NCBI GenBank assembly: GCA_944322345.1
Contig: CALUOO010000022.1
Span: 1-33,747 of the forward strand
Direction of reading: 5' to 3'
DNA: 33,747 nucleotides
Source of the DNA: an uncultured Bacteroides sp.
Lineage (GTDB): Bacteria > Bacteroidota > Bacteroidia > Bacteroidales > Bacteroidaceae
The translations under genes were made by a program, and so were the position numbers. Position 1 is the stretch's first letter. Every line of letters begins with the position of its first letter. The notes beneath the pieces were generated by a model, which worked only from the letters and a program-made list of their open reading frames with translations, was not told where the DNA came from and ran no database searches. Shown here piece after piece: positions 23,428-32,412 of this stretch.

Positions 23428-26400
23428 ATGGAATACAAATTCAATGAAAATACACGAGTGCAGGTCCCAGCTGCTTTGCATTTGTGTAGGCTTGGATATA
23501 CATATTTGGACAATATAACAGAATATGACAGCAAGACTAATATTCTGACGGATGTGTTTTTGCGTAGCGTTCAACGTCTGAACCCAAAGCTGTCCGATTT
23601 ACAGGCAAATCAATTGCTGAGTGAAATCATATTGATACTTAACAATAATGACCTTGGGAGGGAGTTTTATAATAAACTTTCTTCCAATAGTAATATCAAA
23701 CTGATAGACTTCCAAGATGCTAGTCGTAACGAATGGCATGTAACCACTGAATTTGAGTGTGAGAATCAGGAAAGCGGTGATAGCTTCAGACCAGACATAA
23801 CTTGTTTTGTAAATGGTCTTCCATTAGCTTTTATTGAGGTCAAGAAGCCAAATAACCATGATGGTATTCTGGCAGAAAGGGAACGTATCAACGTGCGGAT
23901 GCGTAACGAAAAATTCCGAAGATTCCTGAATGTTACTCAGTTGATGATATTTTCCAACAATCAGGAATATGACAATGAAAGTAGAGTTCCGATTCAAGGT
24001 GCATTTTATTGCTGTACATCCAAAAGTAAAGCTTTCTTCAACGTCTTCCGTGAGGCTGATAAAGGTTTTGTGGCAGGATATCCTTACAAGGCTGTATCTG
24101 ATAGTACGGAGAAACAGATATTGCAACACAGAAATTGTGTAGTTATCAAGAACCTACCTGAATATAATACAAATAAAGATATCAATACTCCGACCAACAG
24201 GATTCTAACATCGATGCTCAGCAAAGAAAGATTTCTGTTTTTATTAAGATATGGTTTTGCCTATGTGGACAAAAAGATCGAATTAGAAGACGGTAGTAAG
24301 ACTACCCAGTTGGAAAAACATGTAATGCGTTACCAACAGCTTTTTGCCTCTTTTGCTATCCGAAAGAAATTGGATAATGGAGTAAAAAGCGGGATTATCT
24401 GGCATACACAAGGTAGCGGAAAAACAGCCTTGGCATATTATTCCGTACGTAGTCTGACTGATTTTTATGCAGCAAAGAAAACCGCCGTGAAGTTTTATTT
24501 CATTGTGGATCGTCTTGACTTGATGGAGCAGGCTAAGGATGAATTCGTGGCAAGAGGATTGTCTGTCAGAACGGCTAACAGTAGGGACGAATTGATGTCA
24601 GATATACGCAGTACAAATTTGACGGAAAATGCAGAAGGAAAAGCGGAGATAATGGTGGTCAATATTCAGAAATTCAAACAGGACTCCGCTAAAATACAGA
24701 TTGATTCCAATTACAATACCCGTTTGCAGCGTATATTCTTTATTGACGAGGCCCATAGAGGTTATAACCCACAAGGGAGCTTCTTGGCAAATTTGTTGTC
24801 TGCTGATAAAGATTCTATAAAGATTGCATTAACAGGTACACCTTTGCTGAAAGAGGAAAGGGAGTCATGGCGTGTATTCGGTGATTATATTGACACGTAT
24901 TATTATGACAAGTCAATAGCAGACGGCTATACTCTAAAACTTATGAGAGAACCTGTAGAAACAATCTATAAAGAGAAAATAGAGAGTATTCTTGACAAAT
25001 TGGCAGGTGGTATAGAAGTCAGAAAAAGTGATATTGACCGCAACAAGATCATTGAACATGAATCTTATCTCAATGCATTGATAGACTATATTATTTCCGA
25101 TTTCCGACGGTTTCGCATAGAACAGGCTGATGATACAGTGGGGGCGATGATTGTTTGCAAGACCAATCCGCAAGCCCGTGAAATGTATCGTTTGTGGCAG
25201 GAACGTTTCAACAAGGCTTTGTATATAGAAGAGAAACATGATGAAAATCTGATGATGGCTGCTGAACCGATGATTGCTTACGGACACCATACAAAACCGC
25301 TGAAGGCTTCTTTAATCTTGCATGATGAAGGAGACAAAGAAGAACGTAAGACATACATTGATGAATACAAGAAGAAGCTATCAGTTGATATCTTGATTGT
25401 CAATCAGATGCTTCTAACCGGATTTGATGCTCCCCGCTTGAAGAAACTCTATTTGGGGCGTAGCCTTGACGGACATGATTTGCTGCAGGCATTGACAAGA
25501 GTAAACAGGCCTTACCATAAATTTAAGTATGGTTATGTCGTTGATTTTGTGAACATCAAGGAGAATTTTGATGCTACCAATGACCGCTATCTGCGTGAAT
25601 TGAACCGTACTGCCGATATTGAGGAAACAGGTGAAAAGGAAACAGTTGGAGAAGCTCTCATTGTAGATAAGGAGCAGATTATAGAACAGATAAAGGAAAT
25701 CCGCAGTATTTTGTTCAATTTTACTTGCGATAATCCTGAAGAGTTCAGAAAGGAAATAGACGAGATTAAAAATAAAGAAAATCTATACACACTCCGTTCT
25801 ACTCTTGAAAATGCAAAGGCAATCATAAACCAAATAAGAGCATTTGGAGATGAAGAACTTAAAGAGAAGATCGATAGTCTTCCACAAGGAACTGTTCCTA
25901 CACTCATAACAGAGGTTTCGCACCGCATAGAACGAATGAATCTGCTGGAAAGTACCGAACATAAAGCAGATGTGTCAGGAATTATCAATGTGGCTCTTTC
26001 TGAGTTGGAATTTGAGTTCAAAAAGGGAATTTCTGAGGAATTGCGTATTATTGTCAATGATATCCGGGAACGTTGCGAAAGAGTTCAGGCTGAATTTGAA
26101 GCCAATTTTGATAGAACAGAAGACAAATATGTGATTTTAGTTGACGAGTTTCGAGAATATTTCAGAAAGAAAGGTTTCGTTCCTCAAAGTACACAAGATG
26201 CGAAAGAAAGCATTGATTATATGGATTCTGTGATGAAGAAAATTCGTGAAATCAACCGTCGCAACAATATACTCAAAAAGAAATATCAGGGAGACGAGCG
26301 ATTTGTCCGTATTCACAAACGTATTGAGGAAGAAAATGAAAAACGCGAAAACCCTATTATTTCTAAAGCCGAATACGAAATAGCAGAAAGTCTGTCAAAA

Positions 26401-26604
26401 ATGAAACGCGAGATTGATAACCGGATTTACCTTGATATTAACATCATTGCGAATGAAAACAGTTTCAAGAGAGACACATTGGCTATGATAGGTCATCAAC
26501 TCATAGATTTGGGAATAAATGCAAGTATCTCTGACCGCAAGTTTATCAACAATCTCATTGCAAATGAATATATAAACCAATACAATCAAGTTCACTTAAG
26601 ATAA
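23428..26604 (+). CDS. hsdR: Type I restriction enzyme, R (endonuclease/translocase) subunit
   Basis: This 1058-residue protein is the motor and nuclease of a type I restriction complex. The N-terminal PD-(D/E)xK nuclease shows D123 in FRPDITCF and E137/K139 in AFIEVKKPN. The SF2 helicase part has Walker A HTQGSGKTALAY near residue 325, DEAH in FIDEAHRGYNP near 438, motif III ALTGTPLL and motif VI-like LLQALTRVNRPYHK. The C-terminal part (about 730-1058) is helical and charged, as expected for HsdM/HsdS docking. It follows xre after 4 bp and is followed by hsdM after 1 bp. All catalytic motifs are intact, so restriction activity is expected. Confidence 0.95.
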   Translation: MEYKFNENTRVQVPAALHLCRLGYTYLDNITEYDSKTNILTDVFLRSVQRLNPKLSDLQANQLLSEIILILNNNDLGREFYNKLSSNSNIKLIDFQDASRNEWHVTTEFECENQESGDSFRPDITCFVNGLPLAFIEVKKPNNHDGILAERERINVRMRNEKFRRFLNVTQLMIFSNNQEYDNESRVPIQGAFYCCTSKSKAFFNVFREADKGFVAGYPYKAVSDSTEKQILQHRNCVVIKNLPEYNTNKDINTPTNRILTSMLSKERFLFLLRYGFAYVDKKIELEDGSKTTQLEKHVMRYQQLFASFAIRKKLDNGVKSGIIWHTQGSGKTALAYYSVRSLTDFYAAKKTAVKFYFIVDRLDLMEQAKDEFVARGLSVRTANSRDELMSDIRSTNLTENAEGKAEIMVVNIQKFKQDSAKIQIDSNYNTRLQRIFFIDEAHRGYNPQGSFLANLLSADKDSIKIALTGTPLLKEERESWRVFGDYIDTYYYDKSIADGYTLKLMREPVETIYKEKIESILDKLAGGIEVRKSDIDRNKIIEHESYLNALIDYIISDFRRFRIEQADDTVGAMIVCKTNPQAREMYRLWQERFNKALYIEEKHDENLMMAAEPMIAYGHHTKPLKASLILHDEGDKEERKTYIDEYKKKLSVDILIVNQMLLTGFDAPRLKKLYLGRSLDGHDLLQALTRVNRPYHKFKYGYVVDFVNIKENFDATNDRYLRELNRTADIEETGEKETVGEALIVDKEQIIEQIKEIRSILFNFTCDNPEEFRKEIDEIKNKENLYTLRSTLENAKAIINQIRAFGDEELKEKIDSLPQGTVPTLITEVSHRIERMNLLESTEHKADVSGIINVALSELEFEFKKGISEELRIIVNDIRERCERVQAEFEANFDRTEDKYVILVDEFREYFRKKGFVPQSTQDAKESIDYMDSVMKKIREINRRNNILKKKYQGDERFVRIHKRIEEENEKRENPIISKAEYEIAESLSKMKREIDNRIYLDINIIANENSFKRDTLAMIGHQLIDLGINASISDRKFINNLIANEYINQYNQVHLR

Positions 26605-26605
26605 T

Positions 26606-28270
26606 ATGGATGCAAATACCCAGAATATATCAGAAGCTACAATAGCCCTTATCGACTCATTGAAATCGACAACTTCCCATTTCGGTCTTGCCAATAGTGG
26701 TGGGGAGTACAAGATCATTACGGAAATGTTCCTGTACAAGTATTTCAATGACAAATTCGGATATGAGGCAAAACGTGATAAAATCTACGGAGAACGATTG
26801 AGCAAGGCAGACAAATGGGATGCCGAATATGACAAATTTACGGAAGAAGAAGTCGAAGATTTGTTCAGCTATCTCCCGGCATCTGTTCCTTTGCTTAAAC
26901 CTGAACATACATTAGCGCATTTGTACAATACCTCCGGAGCAGGAGATTTTTCTACACGGCTGGATGCTACACTGATTGATATTGCCAATCTGAATGCAGA
27001 TACTTTTTCTGTTGTAACTTCCGGGAAAAGCAGGGTCAATATATTTAGTGCACTTACACAGTTTGTAACAGATCCGCAGAAAAGGGATGAGTTTGCACGT
27101 TCATTGATGAGTTCCGTTGCGTCATTCAATTTTGAAAGTGTTTTTGCAGAAAAATATGACTTCTTCTCACGAATATTTGAGTATCTTATAAAAGATTACA
27201 ATAACGCAGGAGGCGGAAAATATGCGGAATATTATACTCCAAGAGCAATTGCGCAGGTAATGGCCCGTCTGTTGGTCGGAGATAATGCAGACTTGCGTGG
27301 TATGACCTGTTATGACCCGTCAGCAGGAACGGGCACTTTGCTTATGGCTTTGGCTCATCAGATCGGGGAAGACCGTTGTACGATCTTCAGTCAGGACATA
27401 TCAGAAAAATCCAGTGAGATGCTTCGACTGAATCTTATTCTGAACAATCTCTCAGGAAGTCTTCCGAATGTTGTACAAGGTAATACGCTTACAGAACCTT
27501 ACCATAAGGAAGAAAACGGAACACTTCGAAAATTCGATTTCGTTGTTTCCAATCCGCCATTCAACCTGGATTTCTCGGATTTTAGAGACACATTGGCTTC
27601 TGATACAGTACGTTTTTGGGCTGGTGTACCATCTGTTCCGGCAAAGAAGAAAGAGTCAATGTCGATATATTTGTGCTTTATACAGCATCTTGTCAATTCA
27701 CTGAAAACGACCGGGAAAGGGGCAATTGTCATTCCTACAGGATTCATTACTGCCAAAAGCGGTGTTGAAAGAAAGGTTTTGACGAAAATTATTGATAACC
27801 GCTGGGTATATGGATGTATTTCAATGCCAAGCAATGTGTTTGCAAATACAGGTACGAATGTTTCCGTTCTGTTCTTTGACAAAGCTGCTTCTGCCGAGAA
27901 AGTCATATTGATTGATGCGAGCAAGTTAGGAGAGGAATATAAGGAAGGGAAAAATAAAAAGCGCAGATTGCTGAATGACGACATTGACTTGATTGTCAAT
28001 ACATTCAAAAATAAAGAAGCCGTCGAGGATTTTTCGGCTGCTGTAAGCTATGATGAAATTAAAGAAAAAGGTTATTCGTTGTCTGCCGGGCAATATTTTG
28101 ACATCAAGATTGATTATGTTGATATTACGGAAGAGGAGTTTAATTCCCGTATGACAGAGTATAAAAAGACATTGAGCGAACAGTTTGCCGAAAGCCATCG
28201 CCTGGAAGAAGAGATAATGAAGCAGTTGGACGCTTTAAGGTTTAATGCTAATATCGGGAACAATGAATAG
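26606..28270 (+). CDS. hsdM: Type I restriction-modification system, M (N6-adenine methyltransferase) subunit
   Basis: This 554-residue protein has an N-terminal HsdM helical domain (residues 1-160, beginning NISEATIALIDSLKSTTSHF) and an N6-adenine methylase domain. Motif I is YDPSAGTGTLLMALAHQIG near 235 for S-adenosylmethionine binding. Motif IV is VVSNPPFNLDF near 315, which holds the target adenine. The segment GGGKYAEYYTPRAIAQVMA is also typical. With HsdS it forms an M2S1 methylase, and adding HsdR gives the restriction complex. It is tightly packed after hsdR (1 bp) and overlaps the RhuM-type gene by 8 bp (ATGAATAG). Confidence 0.95.
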   Translation: MDANTQNISEATIALIDSLKSTTSHFGLANSGGEYKIITEMFLYKYFNDKFGYEAKRDKIYGERLSKADKWDAEYDKFTEEEVEDLFSYLPASVPLLKPEHTLAHLYNTSGAGDFSTRLDATLIDIANLNADTFSVVTSGKSRVNIFSALTQFVTDPQKRDEFARSLMSSVASFNFESVFAEKYDFFSRIFEYLIKDYNNAGGGKYAEYYTPRAIAQVMARLLVGDNADLRGMTCYDPSAGTGTLLMALAHQIGEDRCTIFSQDISEKSSEMLRLNLILNNLSGSLPNVVQGNTLTEPYHKEENGTLRKFDFVVSNPPFNLDFSDFRDTLASDTVRFWAGVPSVPAKKKESMSIYLCFIQHLVNSLKTTGKGAIVIPTGFITAKSGVERKVLTKIIDNRWVYGCISMPSNVFANTGTNVSVLFFDKAASAEKVILIDASKLGEEYKEGKNKKRRLLNDDIDLIVNTFKNKEAVEDFSAAVSYDEIKEKGYSLSAGQYFDIKIDYVDITEEEFNSRMTEYKKTLSEQFAESHRLEEEIMKQLDALRFNANIGNNE

Positions 28271-29276
28271 CGAAATACATTTTTTGTTATATAGTCTTCC
28301 AGATGAAGAGGGGAAGGTACAGGTAATCGTAAAAGAGGAAACCATTTGGTGTACCCAAAAGGCTATGGCACAGCTTTTTGGGGTTGGGGTTCCTGCTATC
28401 AGTAAGCATCTGAAGAATATTTTTGAGGAAGGAGAGCTGCAGAAAGAAGTGGTTGTTTCCAAAATGGAAATAACCACTCGTCATGGCGCTATGGAAGGCA
28501 AGACACAAACATCTTCTGTCGATTTCTATCACCTTGATGCAATTATTGCCGTAGGCTATAGAGTTAATTCAATAAGAGCTACGAAGTTCCGGCAATGGGC
28601 AACCAGGATTCTAAACGAGTACATCCGTAAAGGCTTCGTACTCGATGATGAACGGTTGAAACAAGGAACGGCTGTGTTTGGCAAGGATTATTTCCGTGAA
28701 TTGCTAGAAAGGGTACGTTCTATTCGTGCCAGCGAACGACGTATCTGGCAACAGATAACTGATATATATGCGGAATGCAGTATTGACTACGACAAAAATT
28801 CTCTGACTACTCAAGAGTTTTATGCAATGGTACAAAATCGCTTTCATTATGCGATTACAGGACAGACTGCAGCAGAGATTATCTATTCGAAAGCCGATCA
28901 TACAAAAGAACACATGGGACTGACCACGTGGAAAAATTCTCCAGATGGTAGAATTCTCAAATCGGATGTGTCCGTAGCCAAAAATTATCTGACAGAAAAA
29001 GAGATTAGGCAACTGGAAAGGGCTGTAACATCGTATTTTGATTACATTGAAAATCAGATTGAACGGCATAATACTTTCACGATGGAACAATTTGCTGCAA
29101 GTGTCAATAAGTTCCTTACATTTAATGATTATCAGATTCTTCCGGACAAAGGCCGTATCTCTGCATCACAGGCAAAAGCCAAGGCTGAAAGTGAATACGA
29201 TATCTTTAATCGCACACAGCGTATTGATTCTGACTTTGATAAACAAGTTAGAGGAATGTTAAATAGTAAATCTTGA
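28263..29276 (+). CDS. RhuM-family protein within the hsd operon
   Basis: This protein of about 337 residues belongs to the Virulence_RhuM family, first named from Salmonella SPI-3 and very common inside bacterial type I hsd operons. The N-terminal part has a helix-turn-helix-like region (TIWCTQKAMAQLFGVGVPAI, then SKHLKNIFEEGEL) and the family hallmark YHLDAIIAVGYRVNSIRATK followed by FRQWATRILNEYIRKGF. The C-terminal part is helical and ends in a charged tail. Its biochemical role is unknown. The start at 28263 is chosen because it overlaps the hsdM stop, giving translational coupling. An upstream in-frame ATG at 28245 would extend further into hsdM. Confidence 0.85.
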   Translation: MNSEIHFLLYSLPDEEGKVQVIVKEETIWCTQKAMAQLFGVGVPAISKHLKNIFEEGELQKEVVVSKMEITTRHGAMEGKTQTSSVDFYHLDAIIAVGYRVNSIRATKFRQWATRILNEYIRKGFVLDDERLKQGTAVFGKDYFRELLERVRSIRASERRIWQQITDIYAECSIDYDKNSLTTQEFYAMVQNRFHYAITGQTAAEIIYSKADHTKEHMGLTTWKNSPDGRILKSDVSVAKNYLTEKEIRQLERAVTSYFDYIENQIERHNTFTMEQFAASVNKFLTFNDYQILPDKGRISASQAKAKAESEYDIFNRTQRIDSDFDKQVRGMLNSKS

Positions 29277-29283
29277 ATTATTT

Positions 29284-29538
29284 ATGGATATAGTGGGGAT
29301 AGTAGTTTCTGTTGTTGCTGCGATAGCGTCTGTAATTGCATTAATATTTACAGTCCGTAACAGCAAAGGCTATATTTTGAAAAGAATAGATCAGAAAGAA
29401 AAAATAATACGAAATATTGATTTTAAACTCGTTCAACTTTACGGATTAAATAGAGGACAAGGAGGTATTATTACGCCGTTGGATGCAAGGAAATCCAAAT
29501 TGAAGAAAGAGATCGAAGAGTTAAAAAGAAAGCTTTAG
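29284..29538 (+). CDS. Small membrane-anchored coiled-coil protein, unknown function
   Basis: This 84-residue protein has one N-terminal membrane helix (VGIVVSVVAAIASVIALIF) followed by a basic patch (VRNSKGYILKRIDQKEK) and a C-terminal amphipathic, coiled-coil-like helix (KSKLKKEIEELKRKL). I recognise no family. It starts 7 bp after the RhuM-type gene and ends 3 bp before hsdS, so it is an integral operon member and not a chance frame. The predicted topology puts the coil in the cytoplasm, where it could tether another protein to the membrane. Confidence 0.75.
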   Translation: MDIVGIVVSVVAAIASVIALIFTVRNSKGYILKRIDQKEKIIRNIDFKLVQLYGLNRGQGGIITPLDARKSKLKKEIEELKRKL

Positions 29539-29541
29539 GTA

Positions 29542-30828
29542 ATGGAATTGAAAAAATATAAGTTAGGAGAAATCATAAATGTCGCAAGGGGTGCAAGCCT
29601 CAGTGGTGAGTTTTATGCGACTGAGGGTAAATACATTCGTTTGACATGCGGTAATTTTGACTATCTGAACAATTGTTTTAAGGAGAATAAATCCAAAGAT
29701 AACCTTTATTATGTTGGCGATTTTAAACCTGAGTTTTTAATGGAAGAGGGTGATATTATTACCCCCTTGACAGAACAGGCAATAGGTTTGCTTGGTTCTA
29801 CTGCCATTATTCCTGAAAGTGGGAAATATGTTCAAAGCCAAGATGTGGCAAAGATTGTTTGTAAAGAAAATCTGCTAGACAAGGATTTTGCTTTCTATCT
29901 TATATCCTCTAATGTCGTAAAACAACAATTGAGTGCAGCCGCTCAGCAAACAAAAATCCGGCACACATCACCAGATAAAATAAAGGATTGTATTGTATGG
30001 ATTCCTGAATTGACTGAACAGAAGCGCATGGGTAAATTGCTCCGCACTCTTGATTCTAAAATCGAACTTAACCGTGCAATAAATCAGAATTTAGAGGCGA
30101 TGACTAAACAACTCTACGATTACTGGTTTGTACAGTTTGATTTTCCAGATGAAAATGGAAGATCATATAAGTCTAGTGGTGGAAAAATGGTTTGGAATGA
30201 GAAACTGAAGCGTGATATACCTATCTCATGGGAAACAAAGCTGATAGATGATGTTGCTGAGATTTATAATGGTGCAACTCCCTCAACTATTAATGAATTA
30301 AATTATGGAGGGGACATAGTTTGGATCACTCCAAAGGATTTATCTGACCAAAAGCAAAAGTTTGTCTATAAAGGAGAACGAAACATTTCACAGGTAGGCT
30401 ATGATTCTTGCAGCACTCATTTGTTACCTTCAAATACAATATTGATGTCAAGCCGTGCACCAATAGGTTTATTGGCAATTGCAAAAACCGAATTGTGTAC
30501 AAACCAAGGTTTTAAGAGCTTTGTCCCTAAATCGGGAAACACAGCCATTTATCTATATTATTATCTACAACATCATATCAGACAGGTAGAACAATTGGGT
30601 ACAGGAACAACCTTCAAAGAGGTTTCTCGTGAGGATATACTGAAGTTCCCAATATTAAAGCCAAGTGATAATGTATTAGATTTATGGGAAGAAATGGTAT
30701 CACCCCTCAATGACAGACAGTTAGAAATTCAAAAGGAAAACGAAAGCCTTACTAAGCAGCGTAACGAACTCCTACCGCTTTTAATGAACGGTCAAGTATT
30801 GGTAAATTCTGATTTATCTGACGATTGA
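29542..30828 (+). CDS. hsdS: Type I restriction-modification specificity subunit (active copy)
   Basis: This 428-residue HsdS has two target-recognition domains. The first is residues 1 to about 150 (ARGASLSGEFYATEGKYIRL; GDIITPLTEQAIGLLGSTAI). A central conserved coil follows (TLDSKIELNRAINQNLEAM), then the linker QLYDYWFVQFDFPDENGRSY. The second domain is about 225-375 (PSTINELNYGGDIVWITPKD; SSRAPIGLLAIA; GTGTTFKEVSREDILKFPIL). The C-terminal coil ends in QRNELLPLLMNGQ then VLVNSDLSDD. It sets the DNA sequence recognised by the complex. Two recombination elements lie inside it, at the centre (30080-30093, residues 180-184) and near the stop (30803-30816, residues 421-425). It is last in the hsd operon, and its 3' end overlaps the minus-strand half hsdS by 77 bp. 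Confidence 0.94.
   Translation: MELKKYKLGEIINVARGASLSGEFYATEGKYIRLTCGNFDYLNNCFKENKSKDNLYYVGDFKPEFLMEEGDIITPLTEQAIGLLGSTAIIPESGKYVQSQDVAKIVCKENLLDKDFAFYLISSNVVKQQLSAAAQQTKIRHTSPDKIKDCIVWIPELTEQKRMGKLLRTLDSKIELNRAINQNLEAMTKQLYDYWFVQFDFPDENGRSYKSSGGKMVWNEKLKRDIPISWETKLIDDVAEIYNGATPSTINELNYGGDIVWITPKDLSDQKQKFVYKGERNISQVGYDSCSTHLLPSNTILMSSRAPIGLLAIAKTELCTNQGFKSFVPKSGNTAIYLYYYLQHHIRQVEQLGTGTTFKEVSREDILKFPILKPSDNVLDLWEEMVSPLNDRQLEIQKENESLTKQRNELLPLLMNGQVLVNSDLSDD
30080..30093 (+). repeat. hsdS recombination element, copy A (gene centre)
   Basis: TAAATCAGAATTTA on the plus strand, in hsdS codons 180-184 (INQNL). TAAAT and ATTTA form a dyad around an asymmetric CAGA core. It is the left end of the 103-bp inverted repeat shared with 33111-33213. 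Confidence 0.85.
30080..30182 (+). repeat. Left arm of 103-bp inverted repeat in hsdS
   Basis: This segment matches the reverse complement of 33111-33213 with two mismatches. Homology stops abruptly on the left at the 14-bp element: the active gene has GTGCAA before it and the silent cassette has TTCCAC. It fades on the right into the variable target-recognition domain. It encodes the central conserved segment QLYDYWFVQFDFPDENG. Confidence 0.92.
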
Positions 30829-31360
30829 TAGCTATTTTCCTGTCTAAACCTTGAAGAATAGACACAATATTATCTTGGGCGTTTTTACTAATATCTTCAA
30901 TTGGTATAGCGGCAAATGCGGCTTCCAGTTGAAGATTTTTCAATCCAGAAGTTTTTCCCTCGAAGTTAAAAAACACACCAAGGTTATAAACAAACTGCAA
31001 ATGATAATAGACATAGAGAGGATTCCAGTCTTTTTTAACTCTAAAAGCAGTACAGAAATTAGAACAGACAACAGCTCCAACACTATCCAACAATTCTTGT
31101 GATACAAAAGAAACACGTCCTGTTGATTGCGTTGGACTACCGCCAGATTTCTCAATTATAATATCGCCAACCTGAAGGCATTTTTTTGAATAGGACTGTT
31201 GGCTGATATAACGGATTGGAATTGCGGAAAAATCATATTCGGATATAGGAACAATATCTGCTCCACGTACACAAGTTACCGCACAAGGCGTTTCGTTGGA
31301 ACAAGTTTCTTCGCCCCAATCACCAGCTATAAATTGATCTATAATATCTTTTATCTTCAT
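30752..31360 (-). CDS. Half-length HsdS (N-terminal half, single target-recognition domain)
   Basis: This 202-residue protein starts MKIKDIIDQFIAGDWGEE. It has one target-recognition domain (VRGADIVPISEYDF; VGDIIIEKSGGSPTQSTGRV; VVCSNFCTAFRVKK; FNFEGKTSGLKNLQLEAAF) and reaches the central coil LDRKIAINRQINQNL at residues 182-186. It then switches to PILDRSLKAVGVRYAA. That tail is the reverse-strand reading of the end of the active hsdS, so the frame has been joined there by recombination at the 30803-30816 element. It may be a silent cassette, or a working half-S, since truncated HsdS proteins can dimerise. It follows the recombinase gene (59-bp gap) on the same strand. Confidence 0.82.
   Translation of the reverse strand: MKIKDIIDQFIAGDWGEETCSNETPCAVTCVRGADIVPISEYDFSAIPIRYISQQSYSKKCLQVGDIIIEKSGGSPTQSTGRVSFVSQELLDSVGAVVCSNFCTAFRVKKDWNPLYVYYHLQFVYNLGVFFNFEGKTSGLKNLQLEAAFAAIPIEDISKNAQDNIVSILQGLDRKIAINRQINQNLPILDRSLKAVGVRYAA
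30803..30816 (-). repeat. hsdS recombination element, copy B (shared gene end / half-gene centre)
   Basis: On the plus strand this reads TAAATTCTGATTTA and encodes VNSDL at the end of the active hsdS. On the minus strand it reads TAAATCAGAATTTA and encodes INQNL in the half hsdS. It is inverted relative to copy A. Confidence 0.85.
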
Positions 31361-31362
31361 TT

Positions 31363-31381
31363 GCATCCTTTTTGGGGATGC
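31363..31381. other. Small hairpin just upstream of the half hsdS start
   Basis: GCATCC (31363-31368) and GGATGC (31376-31381) form a 6-bp stem with a 7-nt loop, 3 nt before the minus-strand half-hsdS ATG. On the plus strand the loop is T-rich. It could block ribosome access to that start or end transcription from the recombinase. Confidence 0.4.
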
Positions 31382-31419
31382 GAAGTTACGCATTTTCAGG
31401 CAGAATCCAGCACGATTAT

Positions 31420-32412
31420 TTACCCTAAATACTTCTTATGAGCCAACTTAACGTTGTTTTGGTTCACAATGGCATAATGAAGCGTAGTATCAATGCGTAC
31501 ATGCCCCAGCAGGCGCTGCACCTGCTCAATGGGCATACCTTTGTCGATAGCCATCGTCGCAAGAGTGCGTCGAAACTTATGAGGATGAACTTTGGGCATA
31601 GAAAGGGATTGTCCCAATTTTCTGATTCGTACTTCCACGCCACTGATTGTAAGGCGTGTGTAAGGCGAATGTAGGGAAACAAATAAGGCCGGATTGTTAT
31701 CTGTGCGTTCATCAAGGTATTGTTGCAAATGCAATTTCGTTCGGGCATTGAAATATACTATACGTTCCTTGTTTCCTTTTCCGAACACCACACATTGCCG
31801 TTCGTGGAAGTCTACATCTGCTCGATCCAGTTTTACCAATTCGCCTACACGTATGCCTGTGGACGAAAGAATATCTATAAGGGCAAGGTCTCGTTTATTG
31901 GTACAACTGTCCCGTAATTGTTCTAACTGTTCGTCTGAAAGCACCTCTTTCACGAGTGAATCTGTCTTTACCTTGTGGATGCGTCTGACCGGGCTTTTGG
32001 GGATATAATCTTCGTCTTCCAACCACGCAAAGAAACTTGAAAAGATGCGCCGCATGTTGTCAATGGTTACTTTACTAGATTGATGTTCTTCTTGATATGT
32101 GGAAAGATAAGAGCGAATGTCTGACGTGGTGATATGGTAAATAGCCACAGAAAGTGTAACTAACAATCGTTCAATGGTATTGCGGTAATATGCCAGTGTC
32201 TTGTCCGAACAGCCCTCTATCTTTTTTGCCGAGATAAAAGTGTTCAGAAGTTGCTCATTTTCTTGTGTCTGTTGGTTAGCACAATCTTTCTTTTCGATTA
32301 TTTCTACATTATGCAGTTCTGATGCAAGCACAGCTTTGAGCCGTGCCATCTGTCGGCAATCCAAGTCACGCTGCATTTCCGCAACTATCGCCTGAATGAT
32401 GTTCTCTTTCAT
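31420..32412 (-). CDS. Tyrosine recombinase of the hsdS inversion locus
   Basis: This 330-residue site-specific recombinase has an N-terminal helical core-binding domain (LLNTFISAKKIEGCSDKTLA onward, about 54-140) and a catalytic domain. All active-site residues are present: R188 in STGIRVGELVKL, K212 in VFGKGNKERIVYF, H278 and R281 in HPHKFRRTLATM, H304 in LLGHVRIDTTLHY, and nucleophile Y313. It lies between the two partial hsdS copies and its gene is bracketed by 14-bp dyad elements, so it most likely catalyses hsdS inversion, as in known Bacteroides and Streptococcus loci. Its start overlaps the 3' end of the silent C-half cassette by 47 bp. Confidence 0.88.
   Translation of the reverse strand: MKENIIQAIVAEMQRDLDCRQMARLKAVLASELHNVEIIEKKDCANQQTQENEQLLNTFISAKKIEGCSDKTLAYYRNTIERLLVTLSVAIYHITTSDIRSYLSTYQEEHQSSKVTIDNMRRIFSSFFAWLEDEDYIPKSPVRRIHKVKTDSLVKEVLSDEQLEQLRDSCTNKRDLALIDILSSTGIRVGELVKLDRADVDFHERQCVVFGKGNKERIVYFNARTKLHLQQYLDERTDNNPALFVSLHSPYTRLTISGVEVRIRKLGQSLSMPKVHPHKFRRTLATMAIDKGMPIEQVQRLLGHVRIDTTLHYAIVNQNNVKLAHKKYLG

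Noticed and set aside
25587-26057. Minus-strand frame of 156 codons inside hsdR
   Set aside because: Ser/Ile-rich antisense shadow of the charged hsdR C-terminus, with no promoter or homology sign.
27499-28008. Minus-strand frame of 169 codons inside hsdM
   Set aside because: Antisense to the conserved methylase motif IV region; composition is that of a shadow frame.
31420-32412. Recombinase as the integrase of a genomic island
   Set aside because: It is nested between partial hsdS copies and bracketed by the hsdS elements, and no attachment site or tRNA lies beside it. hsdS inversion explains it better.
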